DNA of 64,000 nt. Source: Aestuariispira insulae (GTDB lineage: Bacteria > Pseudomonadota > Alphaproteobacteria > UBA8366 > Aestuariispiraceae). The position numbers and the translations under genes were made by a program. Below are positions 17,409 through 26,313 of the stretch, in pieces; within the stretch, counting starts at the first letter, position 1; the number at the start of each line of letters is the position of its first letter. The stretch is from the NCBI RefSeq assembly GCF_003385955.1, contig NZ_QRDW01000001.1, forward strand, positions 541,893 through 605,892. Reading direction: 5' to 3'. Below the pieces are notes generated by a model that did not search any database, was not told the origin of the DNA, and saw nothing but the letters and a program-made list of their open reading frames with translations.

Positions 17409-17900
17409 ATGGATATGCTGGTCCGGCTTTATGATCTGGAAGAAATGATCGAAGCCAACAAGAACCTTTCCGATGTGCGCATCCGCCGCGCCCACGCGCC
17501 GGAATCACCGGTAATCCTTGGGTGGATAGAAGAACATTTCGGCAAGATCTGGCGAGGAGAGGCCGCTGCCGCCCTTGCCCGGGCGCCGTCGACCCTGCTG
17601 GTCGCTCATAAGGGACCGGAAATCCTTGGCTTCGCCTGTTATGATACCACCGCACTTGGCTTTTTTGGCCCGACCGGGGTTGGACAAGCCGCCCGGGGGA
17701 AAGGCATCGGATCCGAACTGCTGTACCAAACGCTCAAAGCCATGAGGGGCGCAGGCTATGCCTATGCCATCATCGGCGATGTGGGACCGGTCGAATTTTA
17801 CCAAAACCGGATCGGCGCCATTCTCATAGAAGGCTCCGATCCGGGAATTTATCGTGACATGCTGTTTTCATCCGACATGCTGCCGATCACGCCGGATTGA
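17409..17900 (+). CDS. GNAT-family N-acetyltransferase linked to the chitooligosaccharide transporter
   Basis: 163 residues. The acetyl-CoA binding motif A is visible as GVGQAARGKGIGSELL (about 95-110), with the following beta-alpha unit (YAYAIIGDVGPVEFYQNRIGA). The acceptor is not defined by sequence. It begins three bases after the last ATPase stop, so it belongs to the transport operon. The Vibrio operon has a glucosamine kinase in its set; here an N-acetyltransferase could re-acetylate glucosamine units from partly deacetylated chitin. That role is inference from position. Confidence 0.8.
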   Translation: MDMLVRLYDLEEMIEANKNLSDVRIRRAHAPESPVILGWIEEHFGKIWRGEAAAALARAPSTLLVAHKGPEILGFACYDTTALGFFGPTGVGQAARGKGIGSELLYQTLKAMRGAGYAYAIIGDVGPVEFYQNRIGAILIEGSDPGIYRDMLFSSDMLPITPD

Positions 17901-17911
17901 ACGGCCCCGCA

Positions 17912-18271
17912 TTATTTCACGGCAGCAATCACGCTGATCTCCACTTTCAGCTCCGGCCGCGCCATGGCCGCTTCAACACAGGCTCTGGCCGGTGCGTGGC
18001 CTTCCGGAACCCAGGCGTCCCAGACAGCATTCATGGCGGCAAAATCGCCCATGCTACTGACATAGATAGTGGCAGACAACATATGTTCACGCGATGAACC
18101 TGCCTCTTCCAGCAGGCTATCCACCTTGGCCAGCATCTGCTGGGTCTGGGCGGTGATATCCGCGCTGGCATCATCACAGACCTGACCGCACAGATAAACT
18201 GTCGGGCCGTGTTTTACGATCCGGCTCATGCGCGCGCCGGTGTGCTTTCTTTCTATTGCCTGCTGGGTCAT
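17912..18271 (-). CDS. ridA: RidA/YjgF-family enamine/imine deaminase
   Basis: 119 residues from the ATG at 18271, which has AGGAG eight bases upstream; a longer reading to 18301 has no site. RidA proteins hydrolyse reactive enamines and imines from PLP enzymes and amino-acid oxidases. The [17 protein letters not shown] segment near the C-terminus carries the conserved arginine that holds the substrate carboxylate. The protein is closer to the RutC-like branch than to archetypal RidA by eye. It is divergent from the TRAP operon, which suggests the transported substrate is metabolised through an imine intermediate. Confidence 0.85.
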   Translation of the reverse strand: MTQQAIERKHTGARMSRIVKHGPTVYLCGQVCDDASADITAQTQQMLAKVDSLLEEAGSSREHMLSATIYVSSMGDFAAMNAVWDAWVPEGHAPARACVEAAMARPELKVEISVIAAVK

Positions 18272-18373
18272 CGGGACACTCCTGAAATTTGTTTGCACCA
18301 AACATGGTCCTAGCCGGTTTCCCCGTTACTGGCCAGACCGTGCCCCTTACTTTCTCTGATATTTCATGAAGAT

Positions 18374-18396
18374 ATTGTCTGTGCCGACAATTTGTC
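18374..18396. promoter_or_regulatory. Nested palindromes in the ridA/TRAP intergenic region
   Basis: ATTGTC-N6-GACAAT (18374-18391) overlaps a second palindrome GACAA-T-TTGTC (18386-18396). The pair lies between divergent ridA and the TRAP operon and looks like an operator for a dimeric regulator. No regulator gene sits beside it. Confidence 0.4.
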
Positions 18397-18538
18397 CGGC
18401 TTTCTGTGATCCATTTCGTCACGGGGCCTGGACAACGAACGATGCTAGTTTGCCTGCAGTGAATAAGCTGGCGCGGGCTTTATGCCGATGCCTGCCGGCA
18501 GACAGGGCTCAAAAGACTAAGGTGAGTGGGAGACAATA

Positions 18539-19051
18539 ATGCCCCAGGCAATCAGGCTCTATGTGCGATGGGTCGATGCCATCAACCTCCGCATCGGGCG
18601 GATGACGATGTATCTGATCTTCGCCATGATGGGCGTTCTTTTATATATTTCTTTTTCCAAGACTGTTCTGAGTGCACCGCCCATCTGGGGCATCGAGATC
18701 GCACAATATCTGATGGTTACCTATTACCTGTTGGGCGGCCCCTATTCCATGCAGCAGGATGCCCATGTGCGCATGGACCTGCTCTACGGCCGGTGGTCGC
18801 CGCGGAAACAGGGATTGTCCGATACCCTGACCTCTGCCTGCCTCGTCTTTTACCTGGTTGTCCTGCTGATCGGCGCGGTCGGCTCTACGCTTTATTCCAT
18901 TGAATATGGCCAGCGGAACTATTCCGCCTGGCGGCCCTATGTATGGCCGATAAAATCCATCATGACGCTGGGCATCTTCCTGATGCTGCTGCAGTCCATT
19001 TCGCAATTTTTCAAGGACTGGGCAAAGTCCAAAGGTAAGACCCTGGTATGA
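18539..19051 (+). CDS. dctQ: TRAP transporter small permease (DctQ type)
   Basis: 170 residues with four hydrophobic helices, the usual DctQ layout. It joins with DctM to form the membrane part of a sodium-driven, binding-protein-dependent importer. GGGAG precedes the ATG by about 8 bases. Its end overlaps the dctM start by four bases. The full set small permease-large permease-binding protein is present in order. Confidence 0.9.
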   Translation: MPQAIRLYVRWVDAINLRIGRMTMYLIFAMMGVLLYISFSKTVLSAPPIWGIEIAQYLMVTYYLLGGPYSMQQDAHVRMDLLYGRWSPRKQGLSDTLTSACLVFYLVVLLIGAVGSTLYSIEYGQRNYSAWRPYVWPIKSIMTLGIFLMLLQSISQFFKDWAKSKGKTLV

Positions 19052-20391
19052 TTGACAGTATTGATCTCAGTTACGAGACCGTCGCCATCCTGATGTTCTC
19101 CACGATGGTGTTGATGTTCCTGACAGGCCAACGGGTGTTTGGGGCGATCGGGTTTGTCGGGGCCATGGCCGCCATGTTCTGGGGCACTGGCGGGGTCGAT
19201 ATGGCTTTCGCCCAGAGCACCAAGCTGATGAGCTGGTTCCCGCTCCTGACCCTGCCCTTGTTTATCTTCATGGGTTATATCCTGTCCGAATCCGGCATCG
19301 CCAGCGACCTCTACAAAATGTTCCATGTATGGATGGGGCCGCTGCCTGGCGGCCTTGCGGTCGGGACATTGGGCCTGATGGTGGCGATTTCCGCCATGAA
19401 CGGCCTCTCGGTCGCCGGTATGGCGATCGGTGCGTCCATTGCCCTGCCTGAGTTGTTGCGCCGCGGCTATGACAAAGTCATGGTGACCGGGGTGATCCAG
19501 GCGGGAAGCTCGCTTGGGATCCTGGTGCCGCCCAGTGTCGTCCTGGTCCTCTATGGCATGATCGCCCGCCAGCCGGTGACCAAACTCTGGCTTGCCGGTG
19601 TGGTGCCGGGCTTGATGTTGGCCGGCATGTTCATCCTCTACACCATTGTCCGCTGCAAGCTTCAGCCCCAAATGGGACCGGCCCTGCCGAAAGAAGAACG
19701 CGACATGCCCATGGGGGAAAAGCTGGCACTTTTGAAGGCCGGCATCCTGCCCTTGCTGATTTTCTTCTCCATGACCGGCCTGTTGCTCATGGGCGTGACC
19801 GGTTTGGTGGAAAGCTCCGCCTTCGGTGCCACTGCCGCGCTGGTCGCCGCTGCCTGGAAACGCCGCCTGACCAAACAAGTGCTGGAAGATTCCATGCGCA
19901 AAAGCCTGACCATCACCTGCATGTTCATGTGGGTGATTCTGGCGGCCCTTTGCTTCAGCTCCGTTTTTGACGGTTTGGGCGCGGTCAAGGCAATTGAAGG
20001 CCTGTTCCTGGACAGCTGGGGTCTTGGCCCCTGGGAAGTTTTGTTGCTAATGCAGCTTTCCTACATCCTGCTGGGCATGTTCCTCGATGACACCGCCATG
20101 CTGGTGATTGTGGCCCCTCTTTACATCCCGCTGATCATCGCACTTGGTTTTAACCCAATCTGGTACGGCGTCTTATACACCATCACGGTTCAGATCGCCT
20201 ATATGACACCGCCGTTTGGCTACAACCTGTTCCTGATGAAGGCCATGGCCCCGCCGGAAATTAGCCTGAAAGACATCTATAAATCCGTGACTCCATTCGT
20301 GCTGATCATGGTTGCCGCGCTAGGAATTGTAACCCTTTTCCCGGAAATCGCCTTGTGGCTGCCGGAGAATGTGGATCTGCGCGGTCGATAA
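19048..20391 (+). CDS. dctM: TRAP transporter large permease (DctM type)
   Basis: 447 residues and about 12 hydrophobic segments, with the family motifs MNGLSVAGMAIGASIALPE and QAGSSLGILVPPSVVLVLYG and the C-terminal MTPPFGYNLFLMK. It is the transport subunit of the TRAP system. The start overlaps dctQ (ATGA). The binding-protein gene follows after 80 bases that contain a small hairpin. Confidence 0.93.
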   Translation: MIDSIDLSYETVAILMFSTMVLMFLTGQRVFGAIGFVGAMAAMFWGTGGVDMAFAQSTKLMSWFPLLTLPLFIFMGYILSESGIASDLYKMFHVWMGPLPGGLAVGTLGLMVAISAMNGLSVAGMAIGASIALPELLRRGYDKVMVTGVIQAGSSLGILVPPSVVLVLYGMIARQPVTKLWLAGVVPGLMLAGMFILYTIVRCKLQPQMGPALPKEERDMPMGEKLALLKAGILPLLIFFSMTGLLLMGVTGLVESSAFGATAALVAAAWKRRLTKQVLEDSMRKSLTITCMFMWVILAALCFSSVFDGLGAVKAIEGLFLDSWGLGPWEVLLLMQLSYILLGMFLDDTAMLVIVAPLYIPLIIALGFNPIWYGVLYTITVQIAYMTPPFGYNLFLMKAMAPPEISLKDIYKSVTPFVLIMVAALGIVTLFPEIALWLPENVDLRGR

Positions 20392-20419
20392 ATAGGCGAG
20401 AGGATCCAGTTTAGTAACC

Positions 20420-20435
20420 GGCCGGAAAACCGGCC
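20420..20435 (+). other. Small hairpin between dctM and dctP
   Basis: GGCCGG-AAAA-CCGGCC (20420-20435), a 6-base stem with tetraloop and no T run. It may set differential mRNA stability before the binding-protein gene. Confidence 0.4.
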
Positions 20436-20471
20436 AAAACCCGAAGTCTGAAACGTCAAACAGGGAGAAAA

Positions 20472-21533
20472 ATGATGACGCTCAAAAGACGTGATTTCTT
20501 GAAAAAAGCCGGTGTTGGTGCTGCTGCCGCCGCCGGTGCCGCAACCCTTGCCGCCCCCGCCGTTCACGGGGCCAACAAGACAATTAAATGGCGTATGCAG
20601 ACCTATGCCGGCCCGGCATTGGCTGAACATGTGATCAAGCCGGCGATCGACGCCTTCAATAAGGCCGCCAACGGTGAGATGGAAATCGAGCTCTATTTCG
20701 CAGATCAGCTGGTCCCGACCGGTGAATTGTTCCGCGCCATGCAGAACGGCACCATCGACGCAGTACAGTCGGACGATGATTCCATCGCCGCGCCGGTCGA
20801 TGTTTCCGTCTTTGGCGGCTACTTCCCCTTCGCCTGCCGCTACAGCCTGGATGTGCCGGTTCTCTTTAACCAATATGGCCTGAACGAGATCTGGGAAGAA
20901 GCCTATGGCGAGATCGAGGGTGTTAAATGGCTGTCCGCCGGTGCCTGGGATCCGTGCCATTTTGCCACCGTTGATCCAATCAACAGCCTGGAAGACCTGA
21001 AAGGCAAACGCGTCTTCACCTTCCCGACAGCCGGCCGCTTCCTGACCCGCTTTGGCGTGGTGCCGGTCACCCTCCCCTGGGAGGATATCGAGGTCGCCAT
21101 GCAAACCGGCGAACTGGACGGCATCGCCTGGTCCGGTATTACCGAGGATTACACCGTCGGTTGGGCCGATGTGACCAACTATTTCCTCACCAATAATATC
21201 TCCGGCGCATGGTGCGGTTCCTTCTTTGCCAACGAAGACCGCTGGAACGAGGTTCCGGAGCATCTCAAAACGCTCTTTAAACTCTGCATGGACAGCTCCC
21301 ATTATTACCGTCAGCACTGGTATTGGGGTGGGGAAGCCCAACTGCGGACCCAGGGCACCAAGATGAAGCTGACCTCCATCCCCGACGAAGAGTGGAAAAC
21401 CGTCGAGGATGAAGCGATGAAATTCTGGGATGAGATCGCCGAACAGTCCGATCGTAGTGCCCGGGTTGTTAAAATTCTGAAAGAATACCAGGCCACCATG
21501 GCAAAAGCCGGTAAGCCGTATCGTTACAGCTAA
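20472..21533 (+). CDS. dctP: TRAP transporter periplasmic binding protein with Tat signal (DctP type)
   Basis: 353 residues. A twin-arginine signal KRRDFLKKAG (Arg6-Arg7) and an Ala-rich h-region end about residue 34 at APAVHGA, so the protein is exported folded. The DctP-fold segments include GELFRAMQNGTIDAVQ and LEDLKGKRVFTFPTAGRF. The sequence is most like the TRAP proteins binding 2-oxo acids or similar carboxylates (TakP-like), but the ligand is not certain. Two adjacent ATGs (20472, 20475) follow GGGAG; either could be used. A terminator follows. Confidence 0.9.
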   Translation: MMTLKRRDFLKKAGVGAAAAAGAATLAAPAVHGANKTIKWRMQTYAGPALAEHVIKPAIDAFNKAANGEMEIELYFADQLVPTGELFRAMQNGTIDAVQSDDDSIAAPVDVSVFGGYFPFACRYSLDVPVLFNQYGLNEIWEEAYGEIEGVKWLSAGAWDPCHFATVDPINSLEDLKGKRVFTFPTAGRFLTRFGVVPVTLPWEDIEVAMQTGELDGIAWSGITEDYTVGWADVTNYFLTNNISGAWCGSFFANEDRWNEVPEHLKTLFKLCMDSSHYYRQHWYWGGEAQLRTQGTKMKLTSIPDEEWKTVEDEAMKFWDEIAEQSDRSARVVKILKEYQATMAKAGKPYRYS

Positions 21534-21559
21534 GCCCCCAAAGCCTGGCTGAAACTGAG

Positions 21560-21590
21560 AAGGGGCGCCCCACAGCGCCCCTTTTCTTTT
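21560..21590 (+). terminator. Rho-independent terminator of the TRAP operon
   Basis: AAGGGGCGC (21560-21568) and GCGCCCCTT (21575-21583) form a 9-base stem with a 6-base loop, followed by TTTCTTTT. It separates the TRAP operon from the convergent acuI gene. Confidence 0.9.
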
Positions 21591-21610
21591 GCATCCGATG
21601 CCATGGGCAA

Positions 21611-22591
21611 TCAGCGATTCACATCCACCACCACACGCCCCCGGGTTTGGCCTGCCATCTGTTGGTCCGCCGTTTTGATCGCGTCTGAGAGGGAAATTTC
21701 CGTCATCATCGCGTCAATCAAACCGATATCCAGATCAACGGCCAGCCGGTTCCAAGCTTCCAGCCGCCGTTCTTTCGGACAATAGACACTATCGATGCCA
21801 GCCAAGGTCACACCGCGCAAAATAAAGGGCATCACGGTGGCCGGCAGGTCAAAGCCCTGCGCCAGACCGCAGGCCGTGACGGTACCGCCATATTTGGTCG
21901 TGGCGCAGATATTCGCCAATGTGTGGCTGCCGACTGCATCCACCGCACCGGCCCAACGTTCCTTACCCAGCGGACGACCTTTTTCCGACAGTTCATTGCG
22001 GTCAATAATATCCGAAGCCCCAAGCCCCTTAAGATATTCCGCTTCGCTGGCCCGACCGGTTGAGGCAACGACCCTATATCCCAGCTTTGCCAAGAGGGCG
22101 ATTGCCACCGACCCCACCCCGCCGGCAGCCCCGGTCACCAAAATCTCTCCCTTATCAGGAGTCACGCCATGTTTCTCCAGCCCCAACACACAAAGCATGG
22201 CTGTATAGCCCGCCGTTCCGATGCCCATGGCCTGACGCGGGGTAAATGCAGCCGGCAACGGCACCAGCCAGTCGGATTTGACCCTAGCCTTTTGCGCCAA
22301 TCCGCCCCAATGAACTTCACCAACGCCCCAACCATTCAGGATCACCTTGTCGCCCGTTTTGAAGTCATCACTGGCGCTGTCGGTCACCGTGCCGGCAAAA
22401 TCAATGCCGGGTACCATGGGAAATTGGCGGACCACCGGTGATGTCCCGGTAATTGCCAGGCTGTCTTTGTAATTCAGCGTGGAATAATCAACCGCAACAG
22501 TTACCTCGCCATCGGGCAAGCGGGCCTCATCCACTTCCGTCAGGGATGATTGGTATTTTTCATCCGCATTTTCTATCAAAATGGCCTTCAT
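21611..22591 (-). CDS. acuI: Acrylyl-CoA reductase, YhdH/AcuI family
   Basis: NADPH-dependent medium-chain reductase of 326 residues. It reduces acryloyl-CoA to propanoyl-CoA and detoxifies acrylate formed from DMSP. The enoyl-reductase/zinc-free MDR fold is seen with [11 protein letters not shown] near the N-terminus, [10 protein letters not shown], and the Rossmann motif [10 protein letters not shown] (about 153-162). GGGGA lies before the ATG. It starts four bases after the acuR stop, so the two genes form an operon. No dddL or other DMSP lyase gene is in the window. Confidence 0.88.
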   Translation of the reverse strand: MKAILIENADEKYQSSLTEVDEARLPDGEVTVAVDYSTLNYKDSLAITGTSPVVRQFPMVPGIDFAGTVTDSASDDFKTGDKVILNGWGVGEVHWGGLAQKARVKSDWLVPLPAAFTPRQAMGIGTAGYTAMLCVLGLEKHGVTPDKGEILVTGAAGGVGSVAIALLAKLGYRVVASTGRASEAEYLKGLGASDIIDRNELSEKGRPLGKERWAGAVDAVGSHTLANICATTKYGGTVTACGLAQGFDLPATVMPFILRGVTLAGIDSVYCPKERRLEAWNRLAVDLDIGLIDAMMTEISLSDAIKTADQQMAGQTRGRVVVDVNR

Positions 22592-22595
22592 TTCT

Positions 22596-23243
22596 TTATC
22601 CCCGTTCCGTTAGTCGTTTTGGCAAATGATCGAAAAAGACTTGGGCAAATTGCTTCATGGGAGCCAGTGAACGAACCAGTTTGGCCCGGAGTACCGCGCC
22701 TTCCCATCCGATCCAGAAAAAGGTGGCAAGTGAATGGCAGTCGGCATCCGCTGCGATCTCTCCTTGGTCACGCGCCTGCTCGAGGCAAACCGCGACCCGG
22801 CCTTCCCAATCCTTCAGCGTGTCTTCCAGCACCTCCCGGAAAACATCATGGGTTGCCCCCATTTCCTGACCAAGATTGCCCACCAGGCATCCACGCCGGA
22901 AATCATGACGCATCATGCCGTTTTCACCATCTGCAATGAAATTGCGCAGGCGTTGAAGCGGGGAAATATCCGACCGCAGCAAAGAGCGGTCCAAACGTTT
23001 GGCAAAATATTCCCCGTAGCCTGCGATCACCGCCAGGCCATAGGCTTCCTTGCTATCAAAATAGTAGTAAAAAGACCCTTTTGGAACACCGGCCCGTTCC
23101 AGCAATTCGTCCAGCCCCATACTGGAAAACCCTTTTGCCGTCAGGATTTCTATGCCGCTGCGGACCAGTTGCGCACGGATGTCGTTCTTCTCTGCATCCT
23201 GCTTTTTGGGGCGTCCTCGGCCCCTCTTTGGCATTTCCGGCAT
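22596..23243 (-). CDS. acuR: TetR-family repressor, AcuR-like
   Basis: 215 residues from the ATG at 23243 (AGGGG seven bases upstream; a GTG at 23249 is also in frame). The N-terminal arm is a basic AT-hook-like RGRGRPKK, followed by the TetR HTH (about 25-65) with [14 protein letters not shown]. The C-terminal core has [15 protein letters not shown] and [15 protein letters not shown], which match Rhodobacter AcuR, the acrylate-responsive repressor of acuR-acuI-dddL. The direct operon with acuI supports this. A TetR regulator of another electrophile is the alternative. Confidence 0.85.
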   Translation of the reverse strand: MPEMPKRGRGRPKKQDAEKNDIRAQLVRSGIEILTAKGFSSMGLDELLERAGVPKGSFYYYFDSKEAYGLAVIAGYGEYFAKRLDRSLLRSDISPLQRLRNFIADGENGMMRHDFRRGCLVGNLGQEMGATHDVFREVLEDTLKDWEGRVAVCLEQARDQGEIAADADCHSLATFFWIGWEGAVLRAKLVRSLAPMKQFAQVFFDHLPKRLTERG

Positions 23244-23332
23244 GATCACGCCCCTTCAAGGAAGGGAATATTAGACCGATCATCTATAAAAATACAGAAG
23301 GAAATTTTCGGGACCGGGATCATGGTCCGGGA

Positions 23333-25351
23333 TCAGGTTTTTGCTTCTCGAATTCGATTTAATTCAACATCAATGGCCTGTTCGGTTTCCTGAAGCAGGC
23401 CGGACAATTCCTGATAGATCAAATCCAAATCGGCCGGATCAGCACCATTCTGTTCCAGCTGCCCGGTGAATCCGGCCAACCGGTCCGCGGAAATGGTACT
23501 GGCAAGCCCCTTGATGGCGTGCAGCGCCTCCCGACAGTGTGCGCCGTCTTTCTGACTGATCCCCACTTTGAGATTCATCATCTCCCGGTCAAAGCTGGTA
23601 ATCGCAGACGCCAGGATATCTAGCAGGACATCTTTGCTGACAGCCGTTGCGACCCGGGAAAAGCCGGCACGATTGAATATCTCCGAGCCGGCTTGAGATT
23701 TATCCTTGTCATCCGGTTCATCCACCATGACTGGTGCTCGTCGGGACAGGAAATGATAGAGGACACGGTCAAGCGCGCGTTCATTCACCGGTTTGGTGAG
23801 GACATCATCCATGCCGCCTTGCCGGAAAATACGGTGATTTTCAATGAAGGCATCTGCGGTCAGCCCGACAATCGGGACTGATGATTTTTCCTGGTCATCG
23901 AAAGCCCGGATCGCCGCCGTCGCTTCCAAGCCATCCATGACCGGCATATGCACATCCATGAAGATGAGGTCGAAATTTCCGCTGCTCATGGCATCGACCG
24001 CTTGTTGGCCATCTTCCACCACGGTCACCAGTTGATTGCGTTTTTTGAGAAAAGCCTCTGCAATCCTGGCATTTACCATATTGTCTTCCGCGACCAGGAT
24101 ACGCCGGTTTTCAGGAATAACGCCGCTGGGTTGATAGCTCTTATCCGTGTCAATCGCCCCAAACCAGCCTTCCTCCATCGGCAGCAGCAGGGTAAAACAG
24201 GTACCTTCGCCATCACTGCTTTCAACCGAGATGGTCCCTTCCATCGCCGAAAGAATATTCTTTACCAAAGCAAGCCCAAGCCCCGTCCCTCCATAAGTCC
24301 GCGTTGTCGACTTGTCGGCCTGTTGAAAAGGATCAAAGATTTTTTCCTGCATTTCCTCGGCAATGCCAATGCCAGTATCGGAAATCTGCAGCTGTATTTC
24401 CAATTTCCCGTCATCACGCTTGGGTCGCAATTCGCAAGCGAGGCGCACTTCCCCGATTTCAGTGAATTTGATCGCATTGCTCAGCAGGTTCCAGACAATC
24501 TGACGCAAGCGGGCCGGGTCCCCTTTCAGGGCAAAATCGTCCGGCAGTTGATAATCCAGCTCCAGCTTAATCCCCTTGGTTTCCGCGAGTGTTCTAAACA
24601 TGGAAACAACCGAGACAATCAAGGAACGCGGCTCAAAATCAACCTTTTCCAGTTCCAATTCGCCCGCTTCGATCTTGCTCATATCCAGAACGTCATTGAG
24701 CACAGCCATCAATGTGGAGCCCGACGACAGGATTGTCTCCACCAGTTCTATCTGCGCATTGTTCAATTCACTATCCCTGAGCAGCCGGGTCATGCCCAGC
24801 ACACCGTTCAAAGGAGTTCGGATCTCATGGCTCATCGCCGCCAGGAATTGTGACTTAGTGAGATTGGCTTCTTCCGCACGAACCCGAGCCTGCCTGAAAT
24901 CTTCATTCAGCTGCCGCAATTCACGTTCACGGCTGAAGTCGCTGGTCGCATCACGGATCTGCACAAGGGCCGTTCTGGCCCCAGACCCAAGGCGGAACGG
25001 CATGATCTGGATTTCCTGTTGCAGTCTTTCGTCCCGGCTGGCACCAGGGGATTTCGAAAATAGGGGAAAAGGCGACTGGTTCAGGGATCGGGACAGATAG
25101 GCCGCCATGCCGCTGGCCAAGGTGCCTTTGAGGCTGAAGGCGAATCTCGATTTCTCCAATTCCGGGAAAAGATCAAAAAGGGTCCGGCCTACGGCTTCGG
25201 CAGCGCTGATACTGCTATGGTCCGCGAGCCATTGGTTCCAACGGATGATCTTCAACTCCTGAGAGACAAGGCATAGGCCAAACGCCACGGCATCACTCAG
25301 CCGGTCCTCGGCTCCCAGTACCGCTTCAGCATCTTTGTCCGGATCACCCAT
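23333..25351 (-). CDS. Hybrid histidine kinase with PAS, receiver and Hpt domains
   Basis: 672 residues from the ATG at 25351, chosen because it gives the same 8-base overlap with the upstream gene as that gene has with its own upstream neighbour; an ATG at 25381 is possible. There is no membrane segment. A PAS domain (about 10-130) is followed by HisKA (His175 in MSHEIRTPLNG), HATPase (NLLSNAIKF, DTGIGI, GGTGLGL), a receiver (Asp466 in FMDVHMP) and a C-terminal Hpt (His611 in HAIKGLAS), so it holds a complete His-Asp-His relay inside one chain. The outgoing phosphate likely goes to the 25933 receiver protein of the same operon. Confidence 0.9.
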   Translation of the reverse strand: MGDPDKDAEAVLGAEDRLSDAVAFGLCLVSQELKIIRWNQWLADHSSISAAEAVGRTLFDLFPELEKSRFAFSLKGTLASGMAAYLSRSLNQSPFPLFSKSPGASRDERLQQEIQIMPFRLGSGARTALVQIRDATSDFSRERELRQLNEDFRQARVRAEEANLTKSQFLAAMSHEIRTPLNGVLGMTRLLRDSELNNAQIELVETILSSGSTLMAVLNDVLDMSKIEAGELELEKVDFEPRSLIVSVVSMFRTLAETKGIKLELDYQLPDDFALKGDPARLRQIVWNLLSNAIKFTEIGEVRLACELRPKRDDGKLEIQLQISDTGIGIAEEMQEKIFDPFQQADKSTTRTYGGTGLGLALVKNILSAMEGTISVESSDGEGTCFTLLLPMEEGWFGAIDTDKSYQPSGVIPENRRILVAEDNMVNARIAEAFLKKRNQLVTVVEDGQQAVDAMSSGNFDLIFMDVHMPVMDGLEATAAIRAFDDQEKSSVPIVGLTADAFIENHRIFRQGGMDDVLTKPVNERALDRVLYHFLSRRAPVMVDEPDDKDKSQAGSEIFNRAGFSRVATAVSKDVLLDILASAITSFDREMMNLKVGISQKDGAHCREALHAIKGLASTISADRLAGFTGQLEQNGADPADLDLIYQELSGLLQETEQAIDVELNRIREAKT

Positions 25352-25940
25352 AGCTTTCGACAAGTTTCGAGATCCCCGCATGCAATGTGTCCTGCGACGA
25401 TTGAGACATGAAAATCACCAGATAACCGGTTGTGCCGGTCTTTTTCATCTGGAAATCGATATGAACGAAGATCCCCTCTTTGCGGTCGCTGTCGGTTTCG
25501 TCTATCTTCCAGCTGAGGAAAGCTGGCAGGCTGGTTTCGATTTCATATTCCAGAAGATTACAGATCGTGCCGAGACAGGAATTCAGAATGATATTGCCTA
25601 TCTCCATCAAGGCTTCCCGGGCGATCTCGGTCAGGTTTTCCTCCAGATCCCCGTTATCCATGATCGCTGCCACCAGAGAGAGGGATTCCTGGGCCGGAAA
25701 GATCAAAAGCGCCTCGCCAGCGAAGGATCCTTCAAACATTTCCTGAATCGCCACCAGATCGCCGCCCTCACGCTTACAGATCGTATCATGCACCTCGGCA
25801 AGGCTCCCAAATTCCAGCTTTGGCACCTTGAGAATCACCTCTTCCTGAACCATGGAGCTTAAGAGCTCTGAAGCACCGCCGACCGCCATATTCATGACCT
25901 CGGACAATGCATCAATCATGATCGGATCCCAATCAGCCAT
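25344..25940 (-). CDS. cheC: CheC-family phosphatase of a receiver protein
   Basis: 198 residues. CheC proteins dephosphorylate CheY-like receivers. Two copies of the E-x2-N active-site motif are visible: SEVMNMAVGGASELLS (about 14-29) and LMEIGNIILNSCLG (about 110-123), with the conserved Pro downstream of each. It overlaps the response regulator gene by 8 bases and the kinase gene by 8 bases. Its likely target is the single-domain receiver at 25933 or the receiver of the kinase. No other chemotaxis array genes are adjacent. Confidence 0.85.
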   Translation of the reverse strand: MADWDPIMIDALSEVMNMAVGGASELLSSMVQEEVILKVPKLEFGSLAEVHDTICKREGGDLVAIQEMFEGSFAGEALLIFPAQESLSLVAAIMDNGDLEENLTEIAREALMEIGNIILNSCLGTICNLLEYEIETSLPAFLSWKIDETDSDRKEGIFVHIDFQMKKTGTTGYLVIFMSQSSQDTLHAGISKLVESYG

Positions 25941-26313
25941 TGGGGATCACTTTCTCTTCCTGAAGAAACTGGCCGATCTTATCCTTGTCCACCGGCTTGA
26001 ATAAAAAGCGCACATTCAAATCCGAAACCCGTTCCTGAAGTATTTTCTGGGTATTCGCCGTCACCAGGGCAAAAAGAGTTTCCGGATGATCCTTGGAGAT
26101 TGCCTCGATAGCCTCCAAACCAGTCATTTCCGGCATATTATAATCCATGAACACCAACTGTGCTGGTATTGCCTGCATCTGGCTGACGGCCTCCCGCCCA
26201 TCTCCGGCTTCATGGATTTCGGCCTCCGGCAAATAGCTTTTCACCACCGCCTTCAACATCTGGCGGGCAAATCTACTGTCATCTACGACCAGAATGGTTT
26301 CGACCGGTTCCAC
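25933..26313 (-). CDS. Single-domain response regulator (CheY-like)
   Basis: 126 residues, only a receiver domain: acidic pair in VVDDSRF, phospho-acceptor Asp in FMDYNMPEMTG, Thr/Ser switch in LVTANT, and Lys in FLFKPVD. It has no output domain, so it acts by protein contact or as a phosphate shuttle. It is first in an operon with a CheC phosphatase and a PAS-HK-REC-Hpt kinase. The promoter should be in 26314-26579, which is shared with the divergent PAS protein gene. Confidence 0.9.
   Translation of the reverse strand: MEPVETILVVDDSRFARQMLKAVVKSYLPEAEIHEAGDGREAVSQMQAIPAQLVFMDYNMPEMTGLEAIEAISKDHPETLFALVTANTQKILQERVSDLNVRFLFKPVDKDKIGQFLQEEKVIPNG

Noticed and set aside
18937-19878. 313-residue open frame opposite dctM
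   Set aside because: His/Gln/Gly-rich shadow of dctM without a ribosome binding site or domain.
23948-24853. 301-residue open frame opposite the hybrid kinase
   Set aside because: Antisense to HisKA/HATPase sequence; no domain.
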